Positions 7,968 to 17,612 of a DNA stretch of 32,010 nt are shown here, piece by piece. The stretch covers positions 1-32,010 of the forward strand of contig JAFXPK010000019.1 in assembly GCA_017527905.1 (NCBI GenBank). Reading direction: 5' to 3'. The notes under the pieces were generated by a model. It was given only the letters and a program-made list of their open reading frames with translations. It ran no database searches and had not been told where the DNA came from. The DNA is from Paludibacteraceae bacterium (lineage in GTDB: Bacteria; Bacteroidota; Bacteroidia; Bacteroidales; Paludibacteraceae). Every line of letters begins with the position of its first letter. Within the stretch, counting starts at the first letter, position 1. Position numbers and translations under genes: made by a program.

Positions 7968-9308
7968 TTAATAAACGGAAGCGCCGGAACGACCCATGAA
8001 ATGACCGGACTCCAACAAGTCGTCGTAGCCGTTCATCTTCAGGTGGCTATTAATCTGTTGCAACGTATCGAGCACCACACCCACAACAATCAACAAGGAA
8101 GTTCCTCCGAAGAATTGTGCGAACTGGGTGGTGACGCCGAAATGACGGACGATAGCCGGCAAGACAGCCAAGATAGCCAAGAAAATAGCACCTGGCAATG
8201 TGATGCGGGACATAATCGTGTCGATATACTCAGCCGTCTCCGTTCCTGGTTTAACCCTCGGAATGAAAGTGTTGTTACGCTTCATATCCTCGGCCATCTG
8301 GGTCGGATTGATGATGATCGCCACATAGAAGTACGTGAAGACGATGATCAACGTAGCGAAAATCAAGTTATAGACAAGGCTGTTGTTATCACGCCACATG
8401 GAGAAGAAGGAACCTGAACCGTCCCCGTTCCCAAGCACCGGCATCAACGCCAACGGGATGAACATGATCGCCTGAGCGAAGATGATTGGCATCACGTTAG
8501 CGGCATTCACCTTCAAAGGGATGTATTGGCGAGCGCCACCAACCCTCTGTCCGGCAGCCATCTGCCTTGCGTATTGTACAGGCACTTTCCTGACGCCCTG
8601 CACCAAGAGAATCGCCGCACAAGATACCGCGAAGAGTCCGATAAGCTCCAAAATCAACTTGATAAGACCTCCGGTCTCGTTCAAGCATGAGTTGAACTCA
8701 CCAACCAACGCGTGAGGGAAACGAGCGATGATACCCACCAAGATGATGAAGGAGATACCATTGCCGACACCCTTATCCGTGATACGCTCACCCAACCACA
8801 TGACAAACATACTACCTGAGCAAAGGATAATGGTCGCGTACACTCTGAACCACCAACCTGTTGGCAACGCAGAGCCGACCTCCCTCAACTGGTAGGCCAA
8901 GTTGATCAAGTAAGAAGGGCCTTGGAGCAAGAGGATAGCCACCGTCAAGTAACGAGTGATCTGGATCATCTTCTTCCTTCCGCTATCACCGTCCTTCTGC
9001 ATCTTCTGGAAAGAAGGGACAGCGATGGTCAACAATTGCACAACGATAGAAGCCGAGATATACGGCATGATACCCAAGGCAAAGATTGACGCATTGGAGA
9101 AGGCACCTCCGGAGAACATATCCAAAAGTCCCATCAAACCAGAAGCGGTCTGATCTTTCAAACTTGACAAGGAACCAGCGTCTATGCCCGGCAACACGAC
9201 AAATGAGCCGAAGCGATAGACTAAAACAAATAAAAAGGTGACAAGGATTCGATGTCTCAAATCCTTGACCTTAAATATTTCCTGTAACTTCTCAATAAGT
9301 CTTCTCAT
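7968..9308 (-). CDS. secY: protein translocase subunit SecY
   Basis: SecY is the pore of the Sec translocon in the inner membrane. The 446-residue protein has ten hydrophobic segments. Family signatures include GLLDMFSGGAFSNASIFALG (plug and TM2 region), FIILVGIIARFP and the cytoplasmic loop VPVQYARQMAAGQRVGGARQ. The ATG overlaps the rplO stop as ATGA, so translation is probably coupled. Length is typical for Bacteroidota. Confidence 0.98.
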   Translation of the reverse strand: MRRLIEKLQEIFKVKDLRHRILVTFLFVLVYRFGSFVVLPGIDAGSLSSLKDQTASGLMGLLDMFSGGAFSNASIFALGIMPYISASIVVQLLTIAVPSFQKMQKDGDSGRKKMIQITRYLTVAILLLQGPSYLINLAYQLREVGSALPTGWWFRVYATIILCSGSMFVMWLGERITDKGVGNGISFIILVGIIARFPHALVGEFNSCLNETGGLIKLILELIGLFAVSCAAILLVQGVRKVPVQYARQMAAGQRVGGARQYIPLKVNAANVMPIIFAQAIMFIPLALMPVLGNGDGSGSFFSMWRDNNSLVYNLIFATLIIVFTYFYVAIIINPTQMAEDMKRNNTFIPRVKPGTETAEYIDTIMSRITLPGAIFLAILAVLPAIVRHFGVTTQFAQFFGGTSLLIVVGVVLDTLQQINSHLKMNGYDDLLESGHFMGRSGASVY

Positions 9309-9766
9309 TTCTCAAGAATTACAATCGTACCACCTTGTGCTTCAATCGCCTCTTTCGCAGATTTAGAGAATGCGTGAGCGGAGACAGTCAACTTGCTGGT
9401 CAACTGACCCTTACGAACATCACCCAAAACCTTGATCAAATCCTTAGGAGAAGCCATGCCGGCAGAAACCAATACGTTAACGTCTACAGCGTCAACGTTC
9501 TTCTCTGTAGCGACAGCTTGAATATCACCAAGGTTGATGGCCTTATATTCAATGCGATTGATGTTCTTAAAACCGTACTTAGGCAAACGACGCTGCAAAG
9601 GCATTTGTCCGCCCTCGAAACCAATCTTTTTTGAATAACCAGAACGAGACTTAGCACCCTTGTGACCTCTCGTTGAAGTGCCACCCAAACCAGAACCCGG
9701 ACCACGTCCGATTCTCTTTCTGCTCTTTACTGACCCCGCAGCTGGCTTCAAATTACTTAAATCCAT
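9305..9766 (-). CDS. rplO: 50S ribosomal protein L15 (uL15)
   Basis: uL15 binds 23S rRNA late in large-subunit assembly. The 153 residues start MDLSNLKPAAGSVKSRKRIG, followed by the Gly/Arg-rich GPGSGLGGTSTRGHKGAKSR and the motif GFEGGQMPLQRRLPKYGF. It shares 4 bases with secY downstream and starts 25 bases after rpmD. Confidence 0.98.
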   Translation of the reverse strand: MDLSNLKPAAGSVKSRKRIGRGPGSGLGGTSTRGHKGAKSRSGYSKKIGFEGGQMPLQRRLPKYGFKNINRIEYKAINLGDIQAVATEKNVDAVDVNVLVSAGMASPKDLIKVLGDVRKGQLTSKLTVSAHAFSKSAKEAIEAQGGTIVILEK

Positions 9767-9791
9767 TATGAAATGTTTTTAAAGTTAATTA

Positions 9792-9968
9792 CTATTTTTC
9801 CACAATCACCAAGTGTTTAACAGTCTCGACCATACCCAAGATACTTGGAGTGTCCTCGTGCTCAACAACAGCGTTAATTTTCTTCAAGCCCAAAGCTTCG
9901 AGAGTCTCTTTTTGCCTTTTTGGGGCACCGATTTTACTTTTAATCTGTCTGATCTTTATCTTTGCCAT
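9792..9968 (-). CDS. rpmD: 50S ribosomal protein L30 (uL30)
   Basis: A 58-residue reading frame from ATG at 9968 to TAG at 9792 encodes MAKIKIRQIKSKIGAPKRQK, then LEALGLKKI and HLVIVEK at the end. This is the full short bacterial uL30. It sits between rpsE (11 bases) and rplO (25 bases), as expected. Confidence 0.96.
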   Translation of the reverse strand: MAKIKIRQIKSKIGAPKRQKETLEALGLKKINAVVEHEDTPSILGMVETVKHLVIVEK

Positions 9969-9979
9969 ATTTCCAAAAA

Positions 9980-10498
9980 TTAACCTTTAAACACTTTTTC
10001 CATTGAAACACCGCGGTTTTGAGCAACCGTATAAGCATCGCGGATTTCTGAGAGGGCAAGAACCGTAGCCTTCACCAAGTTGTGTGGGTTAGAAGAACCC
10101 TTAGACTTAGCCAAGACATCCGTGATACCTACGCTCTCGAGCACAGCACGCATGGCACCTCCCGCCTTCACACCTGTACCGTGGGAAGCTGGTCTCAACA
10201 AGACCTGTGCGCCACCGAACTTAGCCTCCTGCTCGTGAGGGATAGTACCCTTGAGCACCGGAACCTTCACCAAGTTCTTCTTAGCTGCCTCTACGCCTTT
10301 CGCTATGGCTGCAGTAACCTCACTGGCTTTACCCAGACCGTATCCGACGATTCCCTCCTCGTTTCCTACAACAACCATCGCAGCGAAACTAAAAGTACGA
10401 CCACCCTTGGTCACCTTCGTCACACGGTTAATCGCTACCAACCTATCCTTCAATTCCAAGTCGTTGGTTGACTTTACTTTAACATTTTCTCCAGCCAT
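9980..10498 (-). CDS. rpsE: 30S ribosomal protein S5 (uS5)
   Basis: uS5 lies at the mRNA entry channel and contributes to decoding accuracy. The 172-residue protein has the double-stranded-RNA-binding N-terminal domain ([20 protein letters not shown], about 15-35) and the C-terminal domain with [20 protein letters not shown] and [13 protein letters not shown]. It follows rplR by 5 bases. Confidence 0.98.
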   Translation of the reverse strand: MAGENVKVKSTNDLELKDRLVAINRVTKVTKGGRTFSFAAMVVVGNEEGIVGYGLGKASEVTAAIAKGVEAAKKNLVKVPVLKGTIPHEQEAKFGGAQVLLRPASHGTGVKAGGAMRAVLESVGITDVLAKSKGSSNPHNLVKATVLALSEIRDAYTVAQNRGVSMEKVFKG

Positions 10499-10503
10499 AA
10501 CTA

Positions 10504-10848
10504 TTAAAATTTAAGACCGCCCTTACGAGCAGCATCCGCCAATTCTTTAACTCTACCATGGTACAAATATCCGTTACGGTCGAAAACAACCTCACTGATA
10601 CCTGCCTCCAAAGCCTTTTTAGCAACCAATTCGCCTACCTTAGCAGCCTGTTCCTTCTTAGGACACTTGTCCGTCATTCCGAGGGAAGAAGCGGCAGCCA
10701 AAGTCTTGCCTTCCAAATCATTGATCAACTGAACATAGATTTGCTTGTTGCTTCTGAAAACTGTCATGCGAGGACGAGCGGCAGATCCTGAGACCTTGCC
10801 CCTGATTCTCCTCTTTATTTTTAATCTTCTTTCAATTTTAGTCGCCAT
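10504..10848 (-). CDS. rplR: 50S ribosomal protein L18 (uL18)
   Basis: uL18 binds 5S rRNA and links it to the central protuberance. The 114 residues begin with the basic [17 protein letters not shown], followed by [18 protein letters not shown] and the family-typical end [20 protein letters not shown]. Length and position, between rplF and rpsE, are standard. Confidence 0.97.
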   Translation of the reverse strand: MATKIERRLKIKRRIRGKVSGSAARPRMTVFRSNKQIYVQLINDLEGKTLAAASSLGMTDKCPKKEQAAKVGELVAKKALEAGISEVVFDRNGYLYHGRVKELADAARKGGLKF

Positions 10849-10869
10849 AATACTACTTTTTTACAATAA

Positions 10870-11424
10870 TTACTTAGCACCAGCTGACTTACCAACCTTA
10901 CGACGAATCTGCTCGCCAACGAATTTAATACCTTTACCCTTGTAAGGCTCTGGCTTACGGAACGTACGAATCTTCGCGCAAACCTGGCCCAACAATTGCT
11001 TGTCGCAACTCTCGAGGATAACCAGAGGATTCTGGTTTCTCTCGCTCTTAGTCTCGATCTTAATCTCCTTTGGCAATTGTAAGAAGATGTTGTGGGTATA
11101 TCCTACAGCGAACTCAAGCACCTGTCCTTGGTTGGAAACACGATAACCGACACCAACAAGTTCAAGTTCCTTCTTGTAGCCCTGAGATACACCGACAACC
11201 ATATTATTAATCAAAGCCCTGTACAATCCGTGCATGGAACGACGAGGCGCATCCTCCGCCGAACGGGTGAATGTGATGGTGCCATCCTTTACCTCAACAT
11301 TAATGTCGGGATTCACATACTGCGACAATTCGCCCTTAGGACCCTTAACTGTCACAACATTATCCTTCATGGAAACCGTAACTCCTGAAGGGATACTGAT
11401 CGGTAAATTACCTATTCTTGACAT
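10870..11424 (-). CDS. rplF: 50S ribosomal protein L6 (uL6)
   Basis: uL6 stabilises the sarcin-ricin loop region and the stalk base. The 184 residues start MSRIGNLPISIPSGV and contain two homologous domains; the C-terminal one holds the signature KPEPYKGKGIKFVGEQIRRK. The start is preceded by a perfect AGGAGG 8 bases away, which is rare in this phylum (see the separate entry). It lies 18 bases after rpsH. Confidence 0.98.
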   Translation of the reverse strand: MSRIGNLPISIPSGVTVSMKDNVVTVKGPKGELSQYVNPDINVEVKDGTITFTRSAEDAPRRSMHGLYRALINNMVVGVSQGYKKELELVGVGYRVSNQGQVLEFAVGYTHNIFLQLPKEIKIETKSERNQNPLVILESCDKQLLGQVCAKIRTFRKPEPYKGKGIKFVGEQIRRKVGKSAGAK

Positions 11425-11432
11425 TTCAAAAT

Positions 11433-11438
11433 CCTCCT
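11433..11438 (-). promoter_or_regulatory. perfect Shine-Dalgarno AGGAGG before rplF
   Basis: On the minus strand AGGAGG (11438-11433) lies 8 bases upstream of the rplF ATG (11424-11422), in the non-coding gap after the rpsH stop. It supports the chosen start. Most genes in this operon have only A/T-rich leaders. Confidence 0.75.
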
Positions 11439-11442
11439 AACA

Positions 11443-11838
11443 TTAATAGATGTAACACAAAACCTCGCCGCCGATCTTCATGTCGCGGGCCTCCTTATCA
11501 GTCATAACTCCTTTGGATGTCGAAACGATGGCGATACCGAGGCCGTTCAATACCCTCGGCATGTCCTTGTAGCCGACATACTTACGCAAACCTGGGGTTG
11601 AAACTCTCTTCAATCCCTTGATCGCATTCACTTTATTGATAGGATCATACTTCAAAGCGATCTTGATAGAACCTTGATAACCCTCATCACTGAACTTGTA
11701 GTTCAAGATATAGCCCTTGTCGAGCAATATCTTCGTAATCTCCTTTTTCAAATTTGACGCAGGAACTTCAAGCACTCTATGTTTAGCCTGAATAGCGTTC
11801 CTCAATCTCGTTAGATAATCTGCTATTGGATCTGTCAT
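11443..11838 (-). CDS. rpsH: 30S ribosomal protein S8 (uS8)
   Basis: uS8 binds the central domain of 16S rRNA and in other bacteria represses the spc genes. The start ATG at 11838 gives the canonical [20 protein letters not shown]; a longer in-frame TTG-initiated extension (to 11874) lacks family similarity. The 131 residues end with the typical [20 protein letters not shown] and VLCYIY. The 56-base gap after rpsN holds a small hairpin (TCAGG, 4-base loop, CCTGA; 11858-11871). Confidence 0.97.
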   Translation of the reverse strand: MTDPIADYLTRLRNAIQAKHRVLEVPASNLKKEITKILLDKGYILNYKFSDEGYQGSIKIALKYDPINKVNAIKGLKRVSTPGLRKYVGYKDMPRVLNGLGIAIVSTSKGVMTDKEARDMKIGGEVLCYIY

Positions 11839-11894
11839 AATAAAACAATTAAATTGATCAGGAAAACCTGACAATATTTAACACTAATTTCTTT

Positions 11895-12164
11895 TTACCA
11901 GCTTGCCTTCTTCACACCTGGGATTAAACCTGCTGATGCCATCTCGCGGAATTGGATACGAGAGATACCGAAGAGACGCATGTAACCCTTTGGTCTTCCC
12001 GTCAACTTGCAACGGTTGTGCTTACGCACTGGGGACGCGTTCTTTGGCAAAGCCTGAAGAGCCTCATAATTGCCCTCAGCCTTCAACTTAGCCCTCTTCT
12101 CGGCATACTTGGCGCAAAGCTTTGCACGTTTAACCTCACGTGCCTTCATTGATTCTTTTGCCAT
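11895..12164 (-). CDS. rpsN: 30S ribosomal protein S14, zinc-independent form (uS14)
   Basis: uS14 is in the 30S head. At 89 residues and without the CxxC...CxxC cysteines of the short form, this is the long, zinc-free type. Conserved blocks are [37 protein letters not shown] and the end [18 protein letters not shown]. It begins 4 bases after rplE. Confidence 0.97.
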   Translation of the reverse strand: MAKESMKAREVKRAKLCAKYAEKRAKLKAEGNYEALQALPKNASPVRKHNRCKLTGRPKGYMRLFGISRIQFREMASAGLIPGVKKASW

Positions 12165-12168
12165 CTTA

Positions 12169-12723
12169 TTACTTCTTTACATTTTTAAATGGTAACCCAA
12201 ATTCTCTCAACAAAGCAAAACCTTCTTCGTCCGTCTTCGCAGAGGTCACAAAGGTAATATTCATTCCCAACAATTTCTGTATAGAATCGATATTAATTTC
12301 AGGGAAAATGATTTGCTCCTCGATACCGAGGGTGTAATTACCCCTTCCGTCGAGCTTGGAATCGATACCCTTGAAGTCGCGGATACGAGGAAGAGCCACG
12401 CGGATCAATCTCTCAAGGAACTCGTACATCTTCTCCCTGCGCAAGGTAACCCTCACACCGATAGGCATCTTCTTACGCAACTTGAAGTTGGAAATATCCT
12501 TCTTAGACAATGTCTGGACTGCCTTCTGTCCCGAGATGGCGGTCAACTCGTTGATGGCAACCTCGATGATCTTCTTGTCGGCGATAGCCATACCCAGACC
12601 CTGGTTGATAACGATCTTCTCCAAAACAGGGACTTGCATCACCGTCTTGTAGTTAAACTCCTTCATCAAGGAAGGAACGATACGCTTAGCGTACTCTTGC
12701 TTTAAACTTGCAGTATTCATCAT
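12169..12723 (-). CDS. rplE: 50S ribosomal protein L5 (uL5)
   Basis: uL5 binds 5S rRNA and contacts the P-site tRNA across the subunit bridge. The 184-residue protein carries [19 protein letters not shown] and the RNA-binding loop [20 protein letters not shown]. Two adjacent ATG codons (12723 and 12720) are possible starts. The first overlaps the rplX stop as ATGA, the second gives the more usual MNTASL. Both are within reach of a GGGGAGG upstream. Confidence 0.97.
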   Translation of the reverse strand: MMNTASLKQEYAKRIVPSLMKEFNYKTVMQVPVLEKIVINQGLGMAIADKKIIEVAINELTAISGQKAVQTLSKKDISNFKLRKKMPIGVRVTLRREKMYEFLERLIRVALPRIRDFKGIDSKLDGRGNYTLGIEEQIIFPEINIDSIQKLLGMNITFVTSAKTDEEGFALLREFGLPFKNVKK

Positions 12724-13040
12724 TTAATTACCTCCCCTGATTTTTTAGCGTAACGAACTAACTTGCCGTTCTCGTCCTTCTTGCGGCCGATACGGGTCGG
12801 CTTACCGGACTTCGGATCAATCAAATTCAAGTTGGAGATATGGATAGGAGCCTCCATTTCCACGATTCCACCCTGAGGATTCTTCGCGCTAGGCTTGGTC
12901 GACTTCTTGATCATGTTAAGACCCTCGACGATAGCCTTCTGGTCCTTCACAAGGACGCGGAGAACACGTCCTTGCTTACCCTTACATTCTCCAGAGTTTA
13001 CGTAAACCGTATCTCCCTTTTTGATATGTAACTTACTCAT
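12720..13040 (-). CDS. rplX: 50S ribosomal protein L24 (uL24)
   Basis: uL24 is an early assembly initiator near the tunnel exit. The 106 residues have the KOW-motif N-terminus ([20 protein letters not shown], then QGRVLRV) and the characteristic [20 protein letters not shown]. Its last codons, encoding SGEVIK, contain the GGGGAGG that can serve rplE, and the stop overlaps the first rplE ATG. The two genes are therefore probably translationally coupled. Confidence 0.97.
   Translation of the reverse strand: MSKLHIKKGDTVYVNSGECKGKQGRVLRVLVKDQKAIVEGLNMIKKSTKPSAKNPQGGIVEMEAPIHISNLNLIDPKSGKPTRIGRKKDENGKLVRYAKKSGEVIK
12731..12737 (-). promoter_or_regulatory. Shine-Dalgarno GGGGAGG before rplE
   Basis: On the minus strand GGGGAGG (12737-12731) ends 7 bases before the first rplE ATG and 10 before the second. 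It lies inside the last codons of rplX, so part of the match could be a coding coincidence. Confidence 0.6.
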
Positions 13041-13057
13041 TTCTCTAAAATTAAGAA

Positions 13058-13423
13058 TTAAAGCACTTCTGGTGCCAATGAAACGATTTTCATATTTGTT
13101 GCACGGAGCTCACGAGCGACAGGACCGAAGATACGGCTAGCCCTCATCTCACCTGCAGCATTCAAAAGGACACAAGCGTTATCGTCGAAACGGATGTATG
13201 ATCCATCCGGACGTCTGATTTCCTTCTTCGTCCTAACAACAACCGCCTTAGAGACAGTACCCTTCTTCATGTCACTCGACGGAATGACATTCTTGACAGT
13301 CACTACGATGACGTCACCTACTGTGGCGTAGCGCTTAGCGGTACCTCCCAAGACACGGATACACAATGCCTCTTTCGCTCCGCTGTTGTCAGCCACAACC
13401 ATTCTTGATTCTTGCTGTATCAT
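13058..13423 (-). CDS. rplN: 50S ribosomal protein L14 (uL14)
   Basis: uL14 forms intersubunit bridges and contacts ribosome-silencing factors. The 121-residue sequence starts [20 protein letters not shown], holds the signature [16 protein letters not shown], and ends [18 protein letters not shown]. Length is the standard 121-123. It lies 2 bases after rpsQ. Confidence 0.98.
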   Translation of the reverse strand: MIQQESRMVVADNSGAKEALCIRVLGGTAKRYATVGDVIVVTVKNVIPSSDMKKGTVSKAVVVRTKKEIRRPDGSYIRFDDNACVLLNAAGEMRASRIFGPVARELRATNMKIVSLAPEVL

Positions 13424-13425
13424 AA

Positions 13426-13677
13426 TTACTTAGCCCTTTCGATAATTTCAACCAATCTCCATCTCTTAGACTTGCTCAACGGACGAGTCTCCATGATGCG
13501 CACGAAGTCGCCGATGTTGCACTCGTTCTTCTCGTCATGAGCGTGATATTTCTTCGTCTTGTTGACGAACTTCTGATAAATAGGGTGTTTCTCTTTCCAC
13601 TTAACAGCGACAGTGATGGTTTTGTCCATCTTGTTGCTGGAAACTACTCCCTGTCTTTCTTTTCTTAAGTTTCTCAT
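13426..13677 (-). CDS. rpsQ: 30S ribosomal protein S17 (uS17)
   Basis: uS17 is an OB-fold primary binder of the 16S 5' domain. The 83-residue protein reads [20 protein letters not shown] at the start, and the end of the OB fold is [20 protein letters not shown]. It sits 17 bases after rpmC and 2 before rplN. Confidence 0.97.
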   Translation of the reverse strand: MRNLRKERQGVVSSNKMDKTITVAVKWKEKHPIYQKFVNKTKKYHAHDEKNECNIGDFVRIMETRPLSKSKRWRLVEIIERAK

Positions 13678-13694
13678 TGTTATCAGCCCCTTTT

Positions 13695-13889
13695 TTATTT
13701 ATTAATTTCCCTCAATCGCAACTCCGTGTGGATGCGAGCGATATCCTTACGAGCAGCTCTAATCTGCATAGGATTATCCAACGGAGATACTGAATGGTTA
13801 AGCTTCATCTTAGCCAAGTTTTGCTCCTCTGTAGCAAGTCTCTCTTGCAATTCCTGAGTTGTCAACTGTTTTAATTCCGTTATTTTCAT
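13695..13889 (-). CDS. rpmC: 50S ribosomal protein L29 (uL29)
   Basis: uL29 is a small two-helix protein near the tunnel exit, where targeting factors dock. Its 64 residues start [18 protein letters not shown] and include the family pattern [17 protein letters not shown]. It follows rplP by 5 bases. Confidence 0.96.
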   Translation of the reverse strand: MKITELKQLTTQELQERLATEEQNLAKMKLNHSVSPLDNPMQIRAARKDIARIHTELRLREINK

Positions 13890-13894
13890 ATCAC

Positions 13895-14329
13895 TTATGC
13901 ATTTTGATTTTGAGTGTCATAATCTCTTCTGACGATAAACTTGGTGGTAATCGGCAACTTCTGGGCAGCCAGACGCAATGCCTCCTTTGCCACCTCGAAT
14001 GGAACGCCCTCCACTTCGATCACGATTCTACCCGGTGTGATTGGGAATACGAATCCTTCAGGACTACCCTTACCTTTACCCATACGGACATCGGCAGGCT
14101 TCTTGGTGATTGGCTTATCAGGGAATATTCTGATCCAGATTTTTCCTTCCCTCTGCATATAACGTGTAACAGCGATACGGGCAGCCTCAATTTGACGGGC
14201 GGTGATCCATTTTGTCTCCAAGGACTTAATTCCGAAAGAACCGAATGCCAATTGGTTTCCGCGCATAGCGTTACCCTTCGAACGGCCTTTCTGCGGCCTT
14301 CTGTATTTTACTCTCTTAGGTTGTAACAT
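13895..14329 (-). CDS. rplP: 50S ribosomal protein L16 (uL16)
   Basis: uL16 lies near the A-site tRNA elbow and helps form the peptidyl-transferase centre. The 144-residue sequence begins [20 protein letters not shown] and contains the signature [20 protein letters not shown], then [12 protein letters not shown]. The last residues (DYDTQNQNA) are a short variable tail. It lies 30 bases after rpsC. Confidence 0.98.
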   Translation of the reverse strand: MLQPKRVKYRRPQKGRSKGNAMRGNQLAFGSFGIKSLETKWITARQIEAARIAVTRYMQREGKIWIRIFPDKPITKKPADVRMGKGKGSPEGFVFPITPGRIVIEVEGVPFEVAKEALRLAAQKLPITTKFIVRRDYDTQNQNA

Positions 14330-14359
14330 TTTCCTTCGACTTAAATTCGTTAAACAGAA

Positions 14360-15091
14360 TTATTTCTTTTTCTTCTTGAAGCCTTGTGGTTTGCCTGCGG
14401 ATTGAGCGTTGTTCCCGGAACGTCCAGACTCTTTCGATGCCGTGAAGTTAGGAGCCAAATCCTTCTTGCCGTAAACCTCGCCACGGCAGATCCAAACCTT
14501 AATACCAATCAAACCCACTTTCGTCAAAGCTTCAGCCTGCGCGTAGTCGATGTCAGCCCTGAATGTGTGCAACGGAGTTCTTCCCTCCTTGTACATCTCG
14601 GAACGAGCCATCTCGGCTCCGTTCAAACGACCGGAAACCTGCACCTTGATACCCTCGGCACCCATGCGCATCGTAGACGCGATTGCCATCTTCGTGGCGC
14701 GGCGGTAAGCGATCTTACCCTCCACCTGGCGAGCGATGTTGTTCGCGACAATCATAGCATCCAACTCAGGACGCTTTACCTCGAAGATGTTGATCTGAAC
14801 CTCCTTGTCGGTGATTCCCTTCAACTCCTCCTTCAACTTCTCTACCTCTTGACCACCCTTACCGATGATGATGCCCGGACGTGCCGTGCAAACCGTGATG
14901 GTAATGAGCTTCAATGTACGTTCTATCACTATTCTAGAGACGCTTGCCTTTGCGAGACGGGCGTTGAGGTACTTTCTGATTTTAGCATCCTCCACAATAG
15001 TATCGCCGTAACTTTTACCGCCAAACCAGCTGGAATCCCAACCTTTGATGATTCCGAGGCGGTTGCTAATTGGATTTACTTTCTGTCCCAT
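14360..15091 (-). CDS. rpsC: 30S ribosomal protein S3 (uS3)
   Basis: uS3 forms the mRNA entry site with S4 and S5 and has helicase-related function. The 243 residues include the N-terminal [20 protein letters not shown], the KH-domain GxxG loop ([20 protein letters not shown]) and the C-terminal [21 protein letters not shown] basic, Asn/Ser-rich tail ends in KKKKK. It lies 7 bases after rplV. Confidence 0.98.
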   Translation of the reverse strand: MGQKVNPISNRLGIIKGWDSSWFGGKSYGDTIVEDAKIRKYLNARLAKASVSRIVIERTLKLITITVCTARPGIIIGKGGQEVEKLKEELKGITDKEVQINIFEVKRPELDAMIVANNIARQVEGKIAYRRATKMAIASTMRMGAEGIKVQVSGRLNGAEMARSEMYKEGRTPLHTFRADIDYAQAEALTKVGLIGIKVWICRGEVYGKKDLAPNFTASKESGRSGNNAQSAGKPQGFKKKKK

Positions 15092-15098
15092 CTAACAA

Positions 15099-15530
15099 TT
15101 AATTTTTACTTTCTTTAGAATTAATAGAATCTACATATATCGTCACATGGTTAGAGCGCTTACGGATCCTGTAACCCCTACCCTGTGGTGCTGGGCGAAG
15201 TCTCTTCAAAGTCCTTCCCTCATCCACGAAAATGGTGCTGATGTACAACTCGCCGCTGTCCGCCTTCTTCTCATTCTTCTGCTCCCAGTTCGCGATAGCG
15301 GAGCGAAGCAACTTCTCCAAACGGTTGGAAGCATCCTTTGTGGAGTACTTCAACACGCTGAGAGCCTTATACGCCTCCATTCCGCGTACCATGTCTGCGA
15401 CCAAACGCATCTTGCGCGGAGATGTAGGTATATCATTCATTTTTGCGAAGTATTGAGTCTTAAGAGCCTCCTTCTTAACGGCTGCCCTCGCGCTCTTCTT
15501 CATTCTTCTATTTTCTTTATTTACATCCAT
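15099..15530 (-). CDS. rplV: 50S ribosomal protein L22 (uL22)
   Basis: uL22 lines the exit tunnel with its beta-hairpin. Family blocks are [20 protein letters not shown] and the hairpin and end motif [20 protein letters not shown]. The start is uncertain. ATG at 15530 gives 143 residues with a basic leader ([20 protein letters not shown]), and ATG at 15503 gives a shorter protein closer to the usual length. A still longer TTG start at 15539 is less likely. It starts 31 bases after rpsS. Confidence 0.94.
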   Translation of the reverse strand: MDVNKENRRMKKSARAAVKKEALKTQYFAKMNDIPTSPRKMRLVADMVRGMEAYKALSVLKYSTKDASNRLEKLLRSAIANWEQKNEKKADSGELYISTIFVDEGRTLKRLRPAPQGRGYRIRKRSNHVTIYVDSINSKESKN

Positions 15531-15561
15531 TTTGAACAATGTTTTAGTAAGTTTTCACGGC

Positions 15562-15831
15562 TTATTTCTTCTTGTTGCCACCGTGTCCCCTAAACGTGCG
15601 CGTCATGGAAAACTCGCCGAGCTTGTGGCCGACCATGTTCTCAGTAACGTACACAGGGATAAACTTATTTCCGTTATGAACTGCTAATGTATGGCCCACG
15701 AAATCAGGAGAAATCATGGAAGCTCTCGACCAAGTCTTGATCACGGACTTCTTTCCGCTCTCATTCATGGCTAAAATCTTCTTCTCGAGCTTTACGCTAA
15801 TGAACGGGCCTTTTTTTAATGAACGACTCAT
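15562..15831 (-). CDS. rpsS: 30S ribosomal protein S19 (uS19)
   Basis: uS19 is in the 30S head beside S13 and contacts the large subunit. The 89 residues start [19 protein letters not shown] and contain [20 protein letters not shown] and the end [20 protein letters not shown]. It is 17 bases after rplB. Confidence 0.98.
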   Translation of the reverse strand: MSRSLKKGPFISVKLEKKILAMNESGKKSVIKTWSRASMISPDFVGHTLAVHNGNKFIPVYVTENMVGHKLGEFSMTRTFRGHGGNKKK

Positions 15832-15848
15832 AAAAATTACCTTTTAAA

Positions 15849-16673
15849 TTACTTTTTCCTTCTTTCGATTATATACTTGCTGGAAGCAGCCTTTGGAGAT
15901 CTAGTCTTGTAGCCCTTAGCCAACAAGCCTTTCCTTGATCTTGGGTGACCTCCTGATTGACGGCCCTCACCACCACCCATCGGGTGATCTACTGGGTTCA
16001 TCACGACGCCACGGTTGCGTGGACGACGACCCAACCAACGTGAACGACCGGCCTTTCCGGATGACTCCAGAGCGTGGTCGGAATTTCCTACCGTTCCGAT
16101 TGTCGCCTTGCAAGTACAAAGAATCATTCTGGTCTCGCCAGAAGGTAATTTCACGATAGCATACTTTCCTTCTCTCGAAGTTAATTGAGCAAATGTTCCT
16201 GCGGAACGCACCAATGCTGCTCCTTGTCCCGGACGAAGCTCCAAGTTGTGGATCACTGTACCGAGAGGGATGTTTTGCAATGGCAGCGCGTTTCCTACCT
16301 CAGGCGCAGCTTCCGCTCCCGAAAGCAATTGTTGCCCAATCTGCAGTCCATTAGGTGCAAGGATGTAACGCTTCTCACCATCAGCATAGAACAAAAGAGC
16401 GATACGAGCCGAACGGTTCGGATCGTACTCGATTGTCTTTACCACTGCTGGAACACCATCTTTGTCTCTCTTAAAATCAATTACTCTATACTTTCTCTTG
16501 TGTCCGCCTCCGATGTAACGCATGGTCAACTGACCTGAGTTGTTACGTCCACCAGTCTTGCGCATTCCTACGACAAGAGATTTCTCTGGCACATTTGTGG
16601 TAATTGTCTCAAACGTGCCAATAACTTTGTGTCTTTGCCCCGGTGTTGTGGGCTTGAATTTACGAACAGCCAT
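15849..16673 (-). CDS. rplB: 50S ribosomal protein L2 (uL2)
   Basis: uL2 is needed for subunit association and peptidyl-transferase-centre assembly. The 274 residues start [20 protein letters not shown] and carry the signature [13 protein letters not shown] with the conserved histidine region, preceded by [17 protein letters not shown]. It lies only 2 bases after rplW. Confidence 0.98.
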   Translation of the reverse strand: MAVRKFKPTTPGQRHKVIGTFETITTNVPEKSLVVGMRKTGGRNNSGQLTMRYIGGGHKRKYRVIDFKRDKDGVPAVVKTIEYDPNRSARIALLFYADGEKRYILAPNGLQIGQQLLSGAEAAPEVGNALPLQNIPLGTVIHNLELRPGQGAALVRSAGTFAQLTSREGKYAIVKLPSGETRMILCTCKATIGTVGNSDHALESSGKAGRSRWLGRRPRNRGVVMNPVDHPMGGGEGRQSGGHPRSRKGLLAKGYKTRSPKAASSKYIIERRKK

Positions 16674-16675
16674 TT

Positions 16676-16969
16676 TTATTCAATATTGCTATAAAAATCT
16701 ATTACTTCACCTTCCTTCAAGGTCACGTACGCCTTCTTGTAGGAAACGTCGCGGCCGGAAAGAATGCCGGACTTCGTATAACGTGACTTAGCCTTGCCCT
16801 CTACTCTCGCAGTGTTGACAGAAGCAACCTTTACGTTATACAACTCCTCGACAGCCTTCTTTATCTCCAACTTGTTGGCTGTCGGAACGACACGAAAACC
16901 ATAGCGAGAGTACTTCTCGCTAAGGTTTGTCATTTTCTCTGTTATAATCGGTTTAATTATGATTCCCAT
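16676..16969 (-). CDS. rplW: 50S ribosomal protein L23 (uL23)
   Basis: uL23 sits at the tunnel exit and is the docking site for trigger factor and SRP. The 97 residues start [20 protein letters not shown] and include [20 protein letters not shown] and [12 protein letters not shown] perfect AAGGAGG lies 8 bases before the ATG. The gap to rplD is 13 bases. Confidence 0.97.
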   Translation of the reverse strand: MGIIIKPIITEKMTNLSEKYSRYGFRVVPTANKLEIKKAVEELYNVKVASVNTARVEGKAKSRYTKSGILSGRDVSYKKAYVTLKEGEVIDFYSNIE

Positions 16970-16977
16970 CTGTTCAA

Positions 16978-16984
16978 CCTCCTT
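16978..16984 (-). promoter_or_regulatory. perfect Shine-Dalgarno AAGGAGG before rplW
   Basis: On the minus strand AAGGAGG (16984-16978) ends 8 bases upstream of the rplW ATG (16969-16967). It overlaps the rplD stop codon (TAA at 16985-16983), so it is mostly outside coding sequence. Confidence 0.75.
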
Positions 16985-17612
16985 AAGCCTTTAAATTTTT
17001 CTCAATATTCGCCAAAGCGTCCTCCGTAAAGAGGAGACATGCAGCCTTCATAATCTTGTAAGTATTTAACTCTGAAGAGATTATGACGTCAGCATTCGGA
17101 ATATTTTTCGCCGACAAATATACATTTTTATTTGGTTCCGACAAAACTAAAAGAGAATTCTTATCAGATGCCTTCAAACCATCGATCATGGCAGCATAAT
17201 TCTTGGTCTTAGGAGCATCGAAATTGAGGTTCTCAACCACAACGATCTTGTTCTCTTTAGCCTTGGTTGACAAAGCTGACAAACGCGCCAGACGCTTTGT
17301 CTTCTTGTTCAACTTGAAGCTATAGTCGCGAGGAGTCGGTCCGAACACGCGGGCTCCACCTACCAACACTGGTGAGTTGATGTCTCCACGACGTGCGCCA
17401 CCTCCACCTTTTTGACGACCTAACTTTCTAGTACTACCGGAAATCTCACTTCTCTCCTTTGACTTGTGCGTACCTTGGCGTTGTCCAGCCATGTATTGTC
17501 TAACAGCGAGGTACATCACATGCTCGTTAGGTTCAATGCCGAAGATGCTCTCATCCAAAGAGACCTTCCTTCCGGTATCTTCTCCCTTAATATTATATAC
17601 ACTCAGTTCCAT
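16983..17612 (-). CDS. rplD: 50S ribosomal protein L4 (uL4)
   Basis: uL4 lines the exit tunnel and in E. coli represses the S10 operon. The 209 residues start [19 protein letters not shown]. The tunnel loop is represented by [20 protein letters not shown] and [19 protein letters not shown]. The start overlaps the rplC stop as TAATG, so the pair is probably coupled. Confidence 0.97.
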   Translation of the reverse strand: MELSVYNIKGEDTGRKVSLDESIFGIEPNEHVMYLAVRQYMAGQRQGTHKSKERSEISGSTRKLGRQKGGGGARRGDINSPVLVGGARVFGPTPRDYSFKLNKKTKRLARLSALSTKAKENKIVVVENLNFDAPKTKNYAAMIDGLKASDKNSLLVLSEPNKNVYLSAKNIPNADVIISSELNTYKIMKAACLLFTEDALANIEKNLKA

